Source: Phallusia fumigata
Lineage: Eukaryota; Chordata; Ascidiacea; Phlebobranchia; Ascidiidae
Reading direction: 5' to 3'
Assembly: GCA_008931825.1 (NCBI GenBank)
Contig: QXVZ01007433.1
Span: 1-49,803, forward strand
DNA: 49,803 nt
The notes under the pieces: model-generated
Told to the model about the DNA's origin: nothing
The model's input: the letters and a program-made list of their open reading frames with translations, nothing else
Databases searched by the model: none
Shown here: one piece after another, positions 34,801 to 45,391 of the stretch
Layout of the letters: each line of letters starts with the position of its first letter
Position numbering within the stretch: position 1 is the first letter of the stretch
Program-made: the position numbers and the translations under genes

Positions 34801-37482
34801 AAAGTTTTAATCCTAAAAAAATATGCAACAATATAAAATACAAATGAGGTAAGTAGTTCAGTAAAAAAAATGTTAGCAGCTGAACAAACTATAAACAACA
34901 GAGTTAATTTGCATACCAAACATGATATAAATTTTTATGTCTGCGGTTTAAAAATTTAATCTTGGGTGCATTTTTTCAAAGCTGTAAAATACATTCTGTG
35001 CCATTGTATTTTGGAAGCTTAAGTTCACATTTTTTCTCCATGGCACTGGGAATAAATCTGCCACCCAGAAAATGAAACTTTCCGTGAAACCACTTTGCAC
35101 AAAGTTTAGGGGCAGCCAAGGATATCAAACAGTCAGGTTTTAATCCTTTTCCGTCCATGTCACCCTTTTCAACATCCCAACCGAAGGAATGTCAATGCTA
35201 CCAATCGGAACCTTGACTTGCTTTAATACCTCCACAATCGGTCCAAATGGTGGCCGAATACCTGAACCTGATTCAAAATTAAATCCAAAAATGCCATCGA
35301 CAATGCAACAAAACTGATTGTCCATCTCCTCGGCTTTGGGCATTTCTGAAATAAACTCTAGACCCATTTTCTCACATTGTCTTATGAGACCTTTAAAATG
35401 TGCTTCCTTTGGTCGCTTTGGGTAAAGTATGATTGGAGTGTAGCCAAAAAGTGATAAATGCCTAGCACAAACTAGACTTTCTCCTCCATTATTTCTAGGA
35501 CCAGCTACTATTAAAATCTGCTCACTTGGCTTGCATTGTGCCAGTGGGTAAGCTTTAGCAATGGCATGGGCACAACTTAAACCAGAGAGTTCCATTACCT
35601 GGTCCACACTAAATTTGTATTCATCAAACAACTCATGATCTACAGCTCGTGCCTCAGCCTGTCCAATATATTTTATTGAACTAACCGGCACTGAACAAAG
35701 CGGTTTCTCCTGTTTCCACAAGTTGCCGCAATATGACAATGCCTTGCAACAGACAGTAGAATTTATATTAAGGCTGTTACACTCTAGAAGTGCAAAGCAG
35801 AATAAAGCTAGCAAAAAAATCTGCAGCAATGACATTTTTCTGCAAGATAACAAATGCAGACCCTTTTGAGGCTGGAGATTCAGTGCACAAATATAAGGTA
35901 ATCAGCAGCTTGATGTCATTACCTCAGTGATCAATGGTAAAGGTATATTCTTAGTTGTGTCTGGTTGCCAAATTTGTAGTGTCTTTTTTTCTAATTTTTA
36001 AGTCAGGGTCAGACAAAAGTGTTTCTAACACTATCCCAATCTGAAATAATGGAGCAAATTTTTTGCGACCTATAAAAGCATTCCGTTTTATCTTAGTTGA
36101 GATAGTATCCAAGCACAAAATGCACAAAACCAGACAAAAATAAATGCTGGAGATAACTTTAGAAGGTATCTTCACAACCTGCAAAATGTGTGGTGTTTTT
36201 ACATACATGCAGATGTTTAACTACTACTGTTGTGCATGTTCATCAAAAATCCTAATAAACAAGTCACAATAAAATAAACAAAATGCGTAGTTCAGCACAG
36301 AATTAAACACAGTTATTTGTAAGTAACTTGAACAAATTAAAAACAACACAGTTTAATTCATTTACATGCCTCAAATAAAAACATGATGGTAATTTTATGT
36401 TCTTTTTAGATGTGGCTTAAAAATTATAGCCTGTGTCCACATAGTTAAAGTTGCAAAATGCATTCTGTGCCATTGTATTTTGGAAGGTTAAGCTCATACT
36501 TTTCCTCCATGGCATTTGGAACAAATCTGCCACCCAGAAAATGAAACTTTCCTTGAAACCACTTTGCACAAAGTTTAGGGGCTGTTAAAGATATCAAACA
36601 GTCAGGTTTTAATCCTTCACCGTCTGTGTCACCTTTTTCCACATCCCAACCGGAAGGAATGTCAATGCTACAAATTGGAACCTTCACTTGCTTCAATATT
36701 TCCACAATCTGCCCAAATGGGGGCCGAATACCTGAACCTGGTTTAAAACTGAATCCAAAAATGCCATCGACAATGCAACAAAACTGATTGTCAATCTCCT
36801 CAGCTTTAGGCATTTCTGATACAAATTCTAGACCCATTTTCTCACATTGTGTTGTAAGACCTTCGAAAAGTGCTTTCTTTGGTCGCTTTGGGTAAAGTAT
36901 GACTGGTGCATAGCCAAAAAGTGATAAATGCCTAGCACAAACTAGACCATCTCCTCCATTGTTTCCTGGACCAGCTACTATTAAAATCCTGCCATTGGGT
37001 TTGCATTGTGCCAGTGGGTAAGCTTTAACAATGGCATGGGCACAACTTAAACCAGCAAGTTCCATTAACTGGTCCACACTAAATTTATATTCATCAAACA
37101 ACTCTTGGTCTACAGCTTGTGCTTCGGCTTGTCCGAGATATTTTATTGAACTAACCGGCATTGTACAGAGCGGTTTCTCCTGTTTCCATAAGTTGCTGCA
37201 ATATGACGATGCCTTGTTGCAAACGTTCGGGCTTTTGGTATGGCTGCTACACTGTAGAAGTGCACTAAAGGATAAAGCTTGCGAAAAAAATCGCAGCAAT
37301 GACATTTCACTGCAAGGGTAACAAAAGCAGACCCTTTTCAATGCTGGGTATTCGGTGCACGAAGTAAGTTACTTACCAGCTCTAAGCTATTACCGCTATA
37401 ATCAATGGTGAAGGTACTTACTTGACGGGTTAAAATCTTCCGACCTTGGGTGATTCAGGGACGCCAATTTTCGACGAAACAT
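31819..37482 (-). CDS. RTRAF: RTRAF (hCLE/CGI-99), RNA transcription, translation and transport factor
   Basis: Six minus-strand exons: 37482-37422, 34628-34534, 33391-33262, 32870-32787, 32499-32342 and 32025-31819. They total 244 residues, the same length as the human protein. Matches are [12 protein letters not shown] at the start, [87 protein letters not shown], and [14 protein letters not shown] at the end. The protein joins the RTCB-DDX1-FAM98 tRNA-ligase complex and cap-associated mRNA transport. Intron 1 (37421-34629, 2.8 kb) holds an intact NAXE gene, a decayed NAXE copy and a dead copy of exon 2 (about 35943-36040). Exon 2 at 34534-34628 is chosen because it is open and in phase, unlike its duplicate. 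Confidence 0.95.
34976..35835 (-). pseudogene. NAXE copy with a frame break, probable pseudogene
   Basis: Closely similar to the intact NAXE gene at 36445-37305 from MSLL to the final NGTECILQL. It reads openly to SIDIPS, where one base is missing near 35189 relative to the intact copy; the rest continues in another frame to a stop at 34976. The core motif is also changed, [10 protein letters not shown] instead of [10 protein letters not shown]. It has the same acceptor before its ATG (TTGCAG at 35845-35840). A sequencing slip could explain the frame break but not the altered motif. Host gene duplicate; transcription is possible. Confidence 0.8.
35943..36040 (-). pseudogene. Relic copy of RTRAF exon 2
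   Basis: It aligns with exon 2 (34534-34628), including TTTCAG at the acceptor and AGACACTACAAA. The corresponding frame has stop codons and the 3' donor is lost. It marks the duplicated unit and is unlikely to be spliced productively. Confidence 0.75.
36445..37305 (-). CDS. NAXE: NAD(P)HX epimerase, intronless and nested in RTRAF intron 1
   Basis: Single open frame of 286 residues. NAXE (AIBP) epimerises the damaged R-form of hydrated NADH/NADPH so that NAXD can repair it. The YjeF-N domain is clear: [54 protein letters not shown] (112-127), [19 protein letters not shown] with Asp180, [14 protein letters not shown] (213-226), and [23 protein letters not shown] hydrophobic N-terminus ([19 protein letters not shown]) may be a signal or mitochondrial sequence, as in vertebrate NAXE. 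The ATG at 37305 is chosen over an upstream one at 37341 because a strong 3' splice site (CCCTTGCAG, ending 37310) lies 4 bases before it. That site is 109 bp downstream of the RTRAF exon 1 donor, same strand. The absence of introns suggests an old retrocopy or intron loss. Confidence 0.93.
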   Translation of the reverse strand: MSLLRFFSQALSFSALLQCSSHTKSPNVCNKASSYCSNLWKQEKPLCTMPVSSIKYLGQAEAQAVDQELFDEYKFSVDQLMELAGLSCAHAIVKAYPLAQCKPNGRILIVAGPGNNGGDGLVCARHLSLFGYAPVILYPKRPKKALFEGLTTQCEKMGLEFVSEMPKAEEIDNQFCCIVDGIFGFSFKPGSGIRPPFGQIVEILKQVKVPICSIDIPSGWDVEKGDTDGEGLKPDCLISLTAPKLCAKWFQGKFHFLGGRFVPNAMEEKYELNLPKYNGTECILQL

Positions 37483-38480
37483 TTTTGACAGCACAATTCT
37501 CAAGTAGTGTGTGGATGGTGACAACAAAACGACGATGGAGCCTAATGAAATCGACTACTATTTCGACAAACAGTAAAGTTTAAGCTCACGTTTAATTTAT
37601 TGTTTCAGTTTACTTTAAAGTTTGGACAGCGTTGCGATGTTTGTTGTCTTGCAGCGCTTTGAGTGATTCAGGCGTTGAACCGGGCGCCGTGACTCGCGAG
37701 CCGAGGCCAGCGGATTTAAGTGCGTCGATTTGCGGCGCGACTCGTCACCGCCAAGGAGAAAGGAAAGAGAAAAGCAGGCGTCCCGCAGGAAACGAGCGCT
37801 GCGCTCGGCAAAGGGCACTCAGAGCATGCTCTCTTTGGCAGACGTGGCGTGAGTGACTCCTCTCTTGTGACTGGTAGTTATTTTCTTTTATGGGTCAGTT
37901 GACGCTCGAAGCAACAGCACTTACGAAAGCACGGGCGAGGCTGGTTATAGTTCCTTTGTTTTCTGTACTAGTGTAAAGGCTGTGTGCAGTTTTGAGTGAT
38001 GTTAAACAACGTGCGTTTTCTCACTTAACGTTGTTTTGTAATCAAGTCTAGAAATGTTGCAATGTAAAGATGAGAGAACATATTTCGACTAGCGACTACT
38101 TAGTCATTATTGATTAGTTTCAGTGCGTACCGAAAACAAGAGAGGGGTTGATTGCGTTTAAAAATGTAATAAGCATTCAGAAATACGAAACATTCCCGCA
38201 ATGGATTGTTTCTTTATGGTAAACAACGGACTTCTGTTATGTACAAAATTCAGTCAGCATAGTTTCGTCACCAATTGTCAGTGTTTGAAATACAATGCAC
38301 GTTGTTTAAATGTAACTAGATGGTTTCGCACTTGTGCTTTCGTATTTGCGTTATGCTTCGTAGTGTATGCATTTGTGCTTACCATTTGTCAGCGTAAACT
38401 AGGAAAAGCGTCTTACATTTTAGAAATGCAAACCACGCCTGGTTATATAAAAGTAGAAAAGTGATCAGTGGCCTGCTGCA
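37483..38480. other. Divergent promoter region, RTRAF / MSANTD3-like
   Basis: About 1 kb between two start codons on opposite strands. 37660-37860 is distinctly GC- and CpG-rich against an AT-rich background. Open frames there read as arginine/serine-rich noise on both strands, so I treat it as regulatory or transcript leader. Confidence 0.5.
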
Positions 38481-40466
38481 ATGAACTACAATGGCCCCGC
38501 AAGAAGAATTAACTTTACGCAAGACGAAAGAATGCGTCTGATTTCGTTGGTGAGTCGTATGAATGAAAATCACGACGTAATTAGGTTTTACACACAATGC
38601 CTTTCATTGCCAGGTGGAAAAGCACAAAATCACCCTCGTGGGCCGAAGTCACGATGTAACGATGTCCAAAAAGAAAGCCGATGTATGGAAAGAAATAACC
38701 AATGAGTTCAACACTCATTGTACGGTAAACTATAGCAGGTTTTTTGCTTTGCCATTTATAACTAGAAACAAGGAGGCATTTATAGACACGAAACGCAACA
38801 CCTTTAGTTATGACTTAAACTTCTGGCGAACAGAGAACTTTTTTTGATGATTTGATATGTTTCAAAGTCTTTTCTTGCTCAATTTAAAAAGCATTATATC
38901 GTCAAAATGGTATGCTGCAAACAATTGGACTGATTATAATTACCGTAGCAGGACAGAACATGCAACTGCTATTTCCCGATACTAGGAAAAGGGCAATTAG
39001 TCTGTTATTCTTCTACAACATTGGTTCTTAACCTTATTAATAATGTTACCCCTAAAAAGTGCTCGATGGATTTCAATCATCCCCGTTCTGCAGACTCACC
39101 TGTTTCAAAATCTGTAAAGCAGCCCGAAACTGTAATAGCCTACCACATGTAAATTTGACCACTGTAATGTTGACAGGATGGGACCGTACGCGACATTAGG
39201 CAACTTCGCAAGTGCTGGGAAAACATGAAGACGCGATTTCGAAAGCTCAACCCGCAGTGCACGGACGCTCAAAAGGCGCTCATAAACGATAGTGGAGACG
39301 GTGTGAAACTGTCCTACTCCGAACTGGGCCCAACCAGCTTGACTCCGCAAATTGCACAAAGAATGACATCTCTAATAGCTGACCAAAGTAAGAATCTTTC
39401 GGACTGCGAATTTTCTTTTTCACGATAAAGTCTTCAATGAACGGGTTGCTACATGTATAAAGATCTGCAGTATAGTTTATTTTTGGAAAAATGCAGCCTA
39501 CTGCTTCATTTAATAAACTTTATTACTATCTGCCTGTGTGTCAAAGGTCGCACGAGCCAACACAACAAACAGCGTTTGTAAAGTTAAAACTTAATTTTAT
39601 TTGGCGACCCAAAATGTATACCGATAAAAACTGATCGGATTCGTATTTTGAATCAACCCTTATTTAAACTTTGTAATAATTAAATCAACAAATTGTGTTT
39701 TTTAGGTGAACAAAGTTCCAGTGGTCATTCGCCGTTTGTAGATAGCATACTGCACACATTACAATCTTCGTTGACCGAAGAAGCTCACAGTTCAATGCAG
39801 ATGGTGAAAACCGAGCTGTCGCCATCCTCCTCTGTGGAGTTTATAGACAATGACAACCACCTCAACGGAAGTTCCAGTCAATCGTTTACCCTTGCTTCTA
39901 GCAGTACCCCGATCGGCGAGCATTCTTACAACGATACACTGCAGATTAAATCGGTGATGTCGGTTTCAAGCGGCAGTCCCACGTCCAACACCTCAAGCAT
40001 TCGACAAACCGTACCGTCTATTTTATCCGGCGTGTCTCTTGTCCCCACCAACAACCTTGGATCCGCTATGGGGATGAAAAAACGCCGCATAACTGCTGGA
40101 AATCGGCTTCACAAGCAACCGTTTGTCAGGCGTTTGCGGCCAAACGGACAACCAGAACAGAATATTGGAGCAAATCAAGAAAGCAAGAGGTTGCAGTCCC
40201 GCGCGGCACCGATGGATGCGGAGAAGGCTCTCCGGATGCGGTTGCTCCGCGCCCGGATCCGGGAGCAGGAGATGCGAGTGAAGGGGATGTGGCAGAAAAT
40301 GCGACAGGCCGGGGAGAGACACGAAGCGATCCTTGTGCTCCTGAGGAGGAGGACTGAGCATTACGAAGCTCAGCTGGAGCGGATGCGAGGGATGACAAAC
40401 GATCCTGACGAAGTGGACCTGGAAGATGACTTGGTGGAGGACATGATGTGGGATGTAATGCAGTAG
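38481..40466 (+). CDS. MSANTD3-like Myb/SANT DNA-binding protein
   Basis: Four exons: 38481-38549, 38614-38724, 39177-39387 and 39706-40466, phases consistent, 383 residues. The N-terminus is a Myb/SANT-like trihelix: NFTQDERMRLISLVEKHK, KKKADVWKEITNEFNTH, then RDIRQLRKCWENMKTRFRK. The last is very close to MSANTD3's RDFKQLKKCWENIKARTKK. The middle is Ser/Thr/Asn-rich and disordered, with basic KKRR and RRLRP patches. The C-terminus forms a charged coiled coil (LRARIREQEMR..MWQKMRQAGERHE, RRRTEHYEAQLERM) and ends acidic (DEVDLEDDLVEDMM). The coiled coil matches the MSANTD3 layout and suggests a dimer. It is longer than human MSANTD3 (~275), mainly in the linker. NAIF1/FSBP-type relatives are the alternative. 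Confidence 0.88.
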
Positions 40467-42839
40467 CTCGTAAAGGTGAAAAACTCGTCGTATTGAGGAC
40501 AAAGTATTCAGCCCTGGTCTTTTTTAACTGCCTTTCAAAGGATGCAAGTACAACCTTAGTTTTGTTTTGTCTGTTTTTCTCCTTTGTTTTGAGAATTTGG
40601 CATAATTTTACTTTCTAACTTTGCTGCCGATGAGTTAGCGTTTCACCAGCTAACTATAAATTTACGGTTTGGGCAACTCTTCGTAAAAATTGCAATTACT
40701 ATTATTCAGACTACAAATATTGATGTCCTAAATATGACTCACCAGTATAAGTTATTTGGCGAAACGTTGCAACAAAGTCAAATTATCAACCAACCTTCTA
40801 ATCACTTGACACTTAGATCAATAACCCGTTTTGTCTGTGTGATGCCGTTTTGTAACTTGTGATGGTGTTTTGTTCAACGTGGCGCAAAGCAAAAAACACC
40901 TGGACCGCCTTGTAAAGCATTTCGCATTAACTTTGTAACTTATATTTCGTTTGTCTTGAACCGGCAATTCCTTGATACACATCTATGTATTTTCGTTTTC
41001 AAAAAAACCTATTGCGAAAGCTGTGTGTGTGTCAAACGAACCAGTGAGGCAAAACTTGGGAATTTTGAATTTTATTTCGCTACATGGACGCTACATTCCG
41101 ATTATGTTCGATTACAAGTGGCGGGCAAGCCGTTCCGCGGCCCTTTGACGAAAAACGATTGAAATATACACAAGAAACGCACATTGGGGACACACAGACA
41201 ATTCAATATCCAATTACACCACAAATTAGACCTACGTGTGCCGTCACTGAAGCGATTGCACACAAAGTATTCCTAGACCGGCAAAAAAGGCTGGAAATCT
41301 GTTACTAATTTAAAATCGAGTGGCCGCGGCTGTCGGCTTACTCTTCTACGTTCAGATGAAAATTTAGATGCGGTGGGAGGTGCTTCATCCGCTAGGTGAC
41401 GCGCTTACAACTCTTCGCGTCTGCGTGGCTTGCCGTATCTTCGCATGGCTGAGTAGTAGCGCTGCTGGGATAAAGGGTAAGTTAGCAAAAGTGTTTTGAC
41501 TCCACAGGATTATTGCTACTATTATGAAGTAAATGGTAGCCTTGTGACACGTTTAGATACCGTGTTATTTCATCGCTAAGAATCTTTTCGCAACTACTAC
41601 TGGGCAAAAACGTATGATAATATCTATCCACGCCTTTGCCTGTAGCGTGTTTACCGCCAAGTTTTCAGCAGTTTTTGAATTATTAATTTAGGTAATAGCA
41701 AGTTATACACAAGTTTTGTTTAGAAAGTGCAAAAATTGAAGGAAATCCGCTTTTTTTACTGTGTTTCAAAACTTGCCCATGCCACTACTGCGGTGGTGCC
41801 CAACAGGGGTTCATGAGTTATAGAAAGGAATTTCCACTTTAAAGTTAAGTTATTCATGAAAAACGTAGTATTTATTCTTAGGTAGACCGGTGGTTCCAAA
41901 CCTAACAATAATAGTTTATTCCACTTCTTGTCTAGCAGGGGAGGGGGGAATGAGAAGTTATAAAATAAGCAAAAAGGGAATGCATCAAAAAAGATTGGCA
42001 ACCACTGCACTAGTGCATCAGCAAAACAGTAAAAACATTTCGCCTAATTGTTAAATACAAACCTCAACACACAATAAACCAAGCAAAATTGCAAGAAGCT
42101 ACCCAGTAAGTGAATGATTTACAACAGAAGTATTAACCACCACCAAAGAACCATATTCTACATGATCACCTGTAAGTATGGATTGATCTGCAAAGACAAA
42201 AGAATAGTTCAAGAATTTAAATCGCAAACGGACGTTTCGGCATTTATCAAATACAAGATTATATGATAACATAAATAGAGAACCTCCATTGAATGTAATC
42301 TTTTCTTAAAGCGGTAAATTACTTTTGATGAAATAATATTTGACAAAAGAATTGCTTGCGAATGTGACTTGTTTTCACGGATGTGGTCTGTTGCGTACTA
42401 GTGGGGGTTTACGCCCTACCACACGTTTAAAACTGACTTGATTCGACTACTACATTGCATTCTATAGCAATGTTGTATTTGTTTCAGTTTTGGGACGGGG
42501 ACCGTCGCTTGGTCCAAATCCATTCGGCATATTAAAAAATCGTACAAATTTTAACAAATACCGTTCAAAACTAGGTAGGACTAAAATTTACAGATATAAC
42601 CAACTAATACTGTCAAGATTTTGTGTTAATATTTGGGCTAATGGGTATATATTATAAAAATAGAGTTGAGTAGCAGAAATGACAACATGACACAAACGAC
42701 TAGAAGAGCCCGAAACGGTCGCAGCGGGTCGTTGCTTTTTCCGGATTTCAATTTCAGAATTATAATTAGTTGGGCCGGATAATTACTTTTGTCGAATCCC
42801 AGAGTGGTGACATGACATCTATGACACGGCGATGAGCGA
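40467..42839. other. Intergenic between MSANTD3-like and EF-hand gene
   Basis: No clear gene. A short plus-strand frame at 41084-41308 is not recognisable. A good minus-strand acceptor (CTTTTGTCTTTGCAG, before 42187) followed by a 10-codon frame to a stop at 42158 could be the true last exon of the EF-hand gene. Confidence 0.45.
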
Positions 42840-45391
42840 CTATGGACCGAAGTCAATACTTACGCCCAATCTAGACCAGTAGTTCTGTCTTTGCTGGTGA
42901 GCGTAGTAGGCTTGTTGGTTTCTTCTGGCGATGGCAGCTCGTCTTCTGTTGGCATTTATACGCTGAGCATACTGATGCTGCAACATGTTTTGACGCCTTT
43001 GTGCGTTTGCCCCAACCATCATGGCGGCTTTTGCCTTTTCAACGTCGATTCCGAGCTCTACAAAGCACAGTGGTTATTATTGAAATGTTACAATGTCGTT
43101 TGGCGAGCAAGTCTATTACTTCGTGGTTTAAATTAATTGTTGCACAACGTACAACGTGATTTAAGTCTTATAAGCGGGACTGTGTGGCAGAGTGTAACTT
43201 GCCCGATGACCAATGAGTTGGATAAAAACGACATTTTAAATTGCTATTTCCTATACTAATGGTTTGTAAAGAAGAACTGTCAAACATGTGTATCTATTAT
43301 TTTTTTGCCTAGCTGGAGGGCAGTTAGTTATATATTTAGAATCTCTCCAGACGTTTAAAAATTTCTAATCTGCGCACAGTTAAATAGTGAACTTACTGTT
43401 AGCCCATTCTTCAACAGCCTTGTGTGCCCTCATCTGGCGGACGAATGCTCTTGCATTTGGCGACCTGGAGAATCTGCAAAAAAGAAAACGCTTTCAGTAA
43501 AACTAAATAACCCAGCAAACTGGTTGGACGCAAACCAATATTCAGGTCCCGTACCTTTCAAATTCAGACACAGTCAATTTTCCGTCCTTGTCCAAGTCCA
43601 TTGACGACCAGAGTTTCAAATCTTCGAGTTCCAGTTCTTTTTTTCCTTCGGCGTTGGGCGATTCTGCGTCAGAATCTTCTTTGGCGTCGCCGTCCGCGTC
43701 TTCCTCTGAGGCCGCACAATAGGGGATTCCCCGTGTCAATTTGGCCCGTTAACGCGTTACAAAATGAGCGGATGAGTCGAAACACTCGCGTTAATGGCGG
43801 TGGGTGAAATGAAGTGAATGTGACGGCCCCAGATGGAATGACGCAGATGCGTTGAACGAAAGAGAAATAATTTCGATGTTAAAACATACGTCCCAAAATG
43901 ATGCATTACATTCACAACTCGTAAAAAGCAAGTTTCCTGACCAGCTTAGTCCGCGCGTAGTCTACAGCCGTACTTTTTTCCAAATGAGTAAAATTCTGTT
44001 TAAAGGGTCATTATACACAAGGTCGTCTATCAGTTAAACTTTTTTCTTTTTAAACGGTGCTGCGGTTCAGTGCACTAAGCTGGTGAGAAAAGTTGCTTAA
44101 GATGTGATATGCTTCGCATCGAAACAGCGCTTTTGTAACTTTTTTTTATTATTATTTAACGACAATCAGACGACAGTCCGAAAACTGAAAAGTGCCCTTT
44201 GTCGTGTCACCATGCAATTTTTTGGTTAAATTGGGATTTTAGTGTTCGCCCACTTACTGTAATGCACCCATGGCGGAATGAACGTTCCCCTGCCAAGCTT
44301 TCTCCTTCGGGGTCGCATGCGTTGCTATGGAAACAAAGGCTCATCACCACTGTACTTTGCCCGTGAATTCGATATTTTACCAATGCCACATATGCTATCA
44401 AATTAGTTGTGACAGATGTTTTTAGTGGGTTTAACAATTAAAGTAAGGCTTACTGTATTAATTTAACGAAAAATGCAATTGAAACTTCAACATTCGCGAT
44501 GATAAAATCGTGCGGATTGTAATTACAGACGTCGACTTATAGATTGTCAGTTATCGAGAAACCATTGGACTGACATGGCACAAAGTACACTTAGGTTTTA
44601 AATTGCGAAATCGGTTGGAAACACTTGAACTGCGCGAGCTAACCTTTTGAAAGGTTTTAATAGCGCGCTGCTGATTGGCCCGGCTCGCCCAATAGCGGGC
44701 CATGTTCGTCGCCACCCTGCTCTGCCACGAATTTCACCCCCGCAGTGACGTCATAGTGACGTGAAGCGAATGGCACGACAATGCGATGATCATGATGATG
44801 ATTGGTGAGATGATTGATGGTGATTCATGAAAACAACGACAAGATTGATGAGTTATGTGATTGTGTGCAAATTGTTACCTGTAGTTACTTCGGCATCTGG
44901 TTCTTCTTCGCTGCGATTTATTTGTAACATAAAATTGAGTTTGCGACACGAGATATAATTTAGACACCGATAGTGGTACACATGTCTAACTGTGCAAGCC
45001 AAAAGCAGATTTCTAGTCGACCTGGTTATGTAATTTTTCAACCACTCACGCTATAAGCGACGTTTTGTTCTTTAATGTCAGATTAAAAACGTCTATGCCG
45101 ACTTTGGCATTTTAACGTGAAAAGACTACAGATGCAATCTTATTTTCCGAAAAAATCCGAATTAATATCAATAGAATTGACTAGTCAGCAAGCTTCGCCT
45201 ATTACACTATTCTTTAGGGGAACAGGAAAGTGAGATACAGTTCTATTTGCCATTGTAACATTACCACTTGAGAGTGTATGAGAATTACATACTGATAAAA
45301 TTTAGACTACTCACGTTTCGCTGTCTTGGGCGAATGACACCTGGGGCCAGACTAGGGCCAATGCAATCAGAAGATAGAAGAGGTTCCTCAT
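42840..45391 (-). CDS. Small secreted acidic EF-hand protein
   Basis: Minus-strand exons: 45391-45315, 44910-44879, 43705-43555, 43473-43397, and from 43057. The protein starts with a clear signal peptide (MRNLFYLLIALALVWPQVSFA). An acidic stretch follows (EEEPDAEVTT, EEDADGDAKEDSDAES), then one EF-hand, SSMDLDKDGKLTVSEFERY, with all loop ligands (D-D-D-K-T-E). The remainder is basic and Gln/Asn/Arg-rich (MLQHQYAQRINANRRRAAI, NQQAYYAHQQRQNYWSRLG). Reading on from 43057 ends at a stop at 42840 (184 residues). Alternatively a perfect donor (GGC|GTAAGT, exon end 42864) splices to 42187-42158 (186 residues). I know no named orthologue; lumenal or extracellular calcium binding is inferred. The exon 3 acceptor has a weak pyrimidine tract. 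Confidence 0.72.
44746..44753. promoter_or_regulatory. CRE palindrome TGACGTCA
   Basis: Full CREB/ATF site in the second intron of the EF-hand gene, followed within 6 bp by a half site (GTGACGTG). Two CCAAT/ATTGG motifs lie 55-75 bp to the left. The cluster looks promoter-like, so an internal start is possible. Confidence 0.4.

Larger units (their letters stand above)
34534..37416 (-). repeat. Tandem segmental duplication in RTRAF intron 1
   Basis: Two head-to-tail units, about 34534-35942 and 35943-37416. Each contains RTRAF exon 2 (or its relic), a spacer and a NAXE gene. Similarity reaches the sequence beside the RTRAF exon 1 donor: both units end with closely related ATCAATGGT(A/G)AAGGTA. 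The junction near 35942 joins that sequence to the exon 2 3' edge, with AGGTAT-like microhomology. Confidence 0.8.

Noticed and set aside
36445-37341. Upstream ATG at 37341 as the NAXE start (12 extra residues)
   Set aside because: A strong acceptor ending at 37310 lies between it and the next ATG, the duplicate copy has the same arrangement, and the extra residues are not shared.
37660-37902. Coding exons in the GC-rich stretch (Arg/Ser-rich frames on both strands)
   Set aside because: Frames are open on both strands as expected for GC-rich DNA, with no family resemblance; the position between divergent starts fits a promoter.
40023-40502. 159-codon minus-strand frame
   Set aside because: It is antisense to the last exon of the MSANTD3-like gene, whose sense frame has clear domains; the mirror arises from its composition.
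41084-41308. 74-codon plus-strand frame downstream of the MSANTD3-like gene
   Set aside because: Composition is not implausible for a protein, but there is no family match, no splice partners, and it may be 3' UTR.
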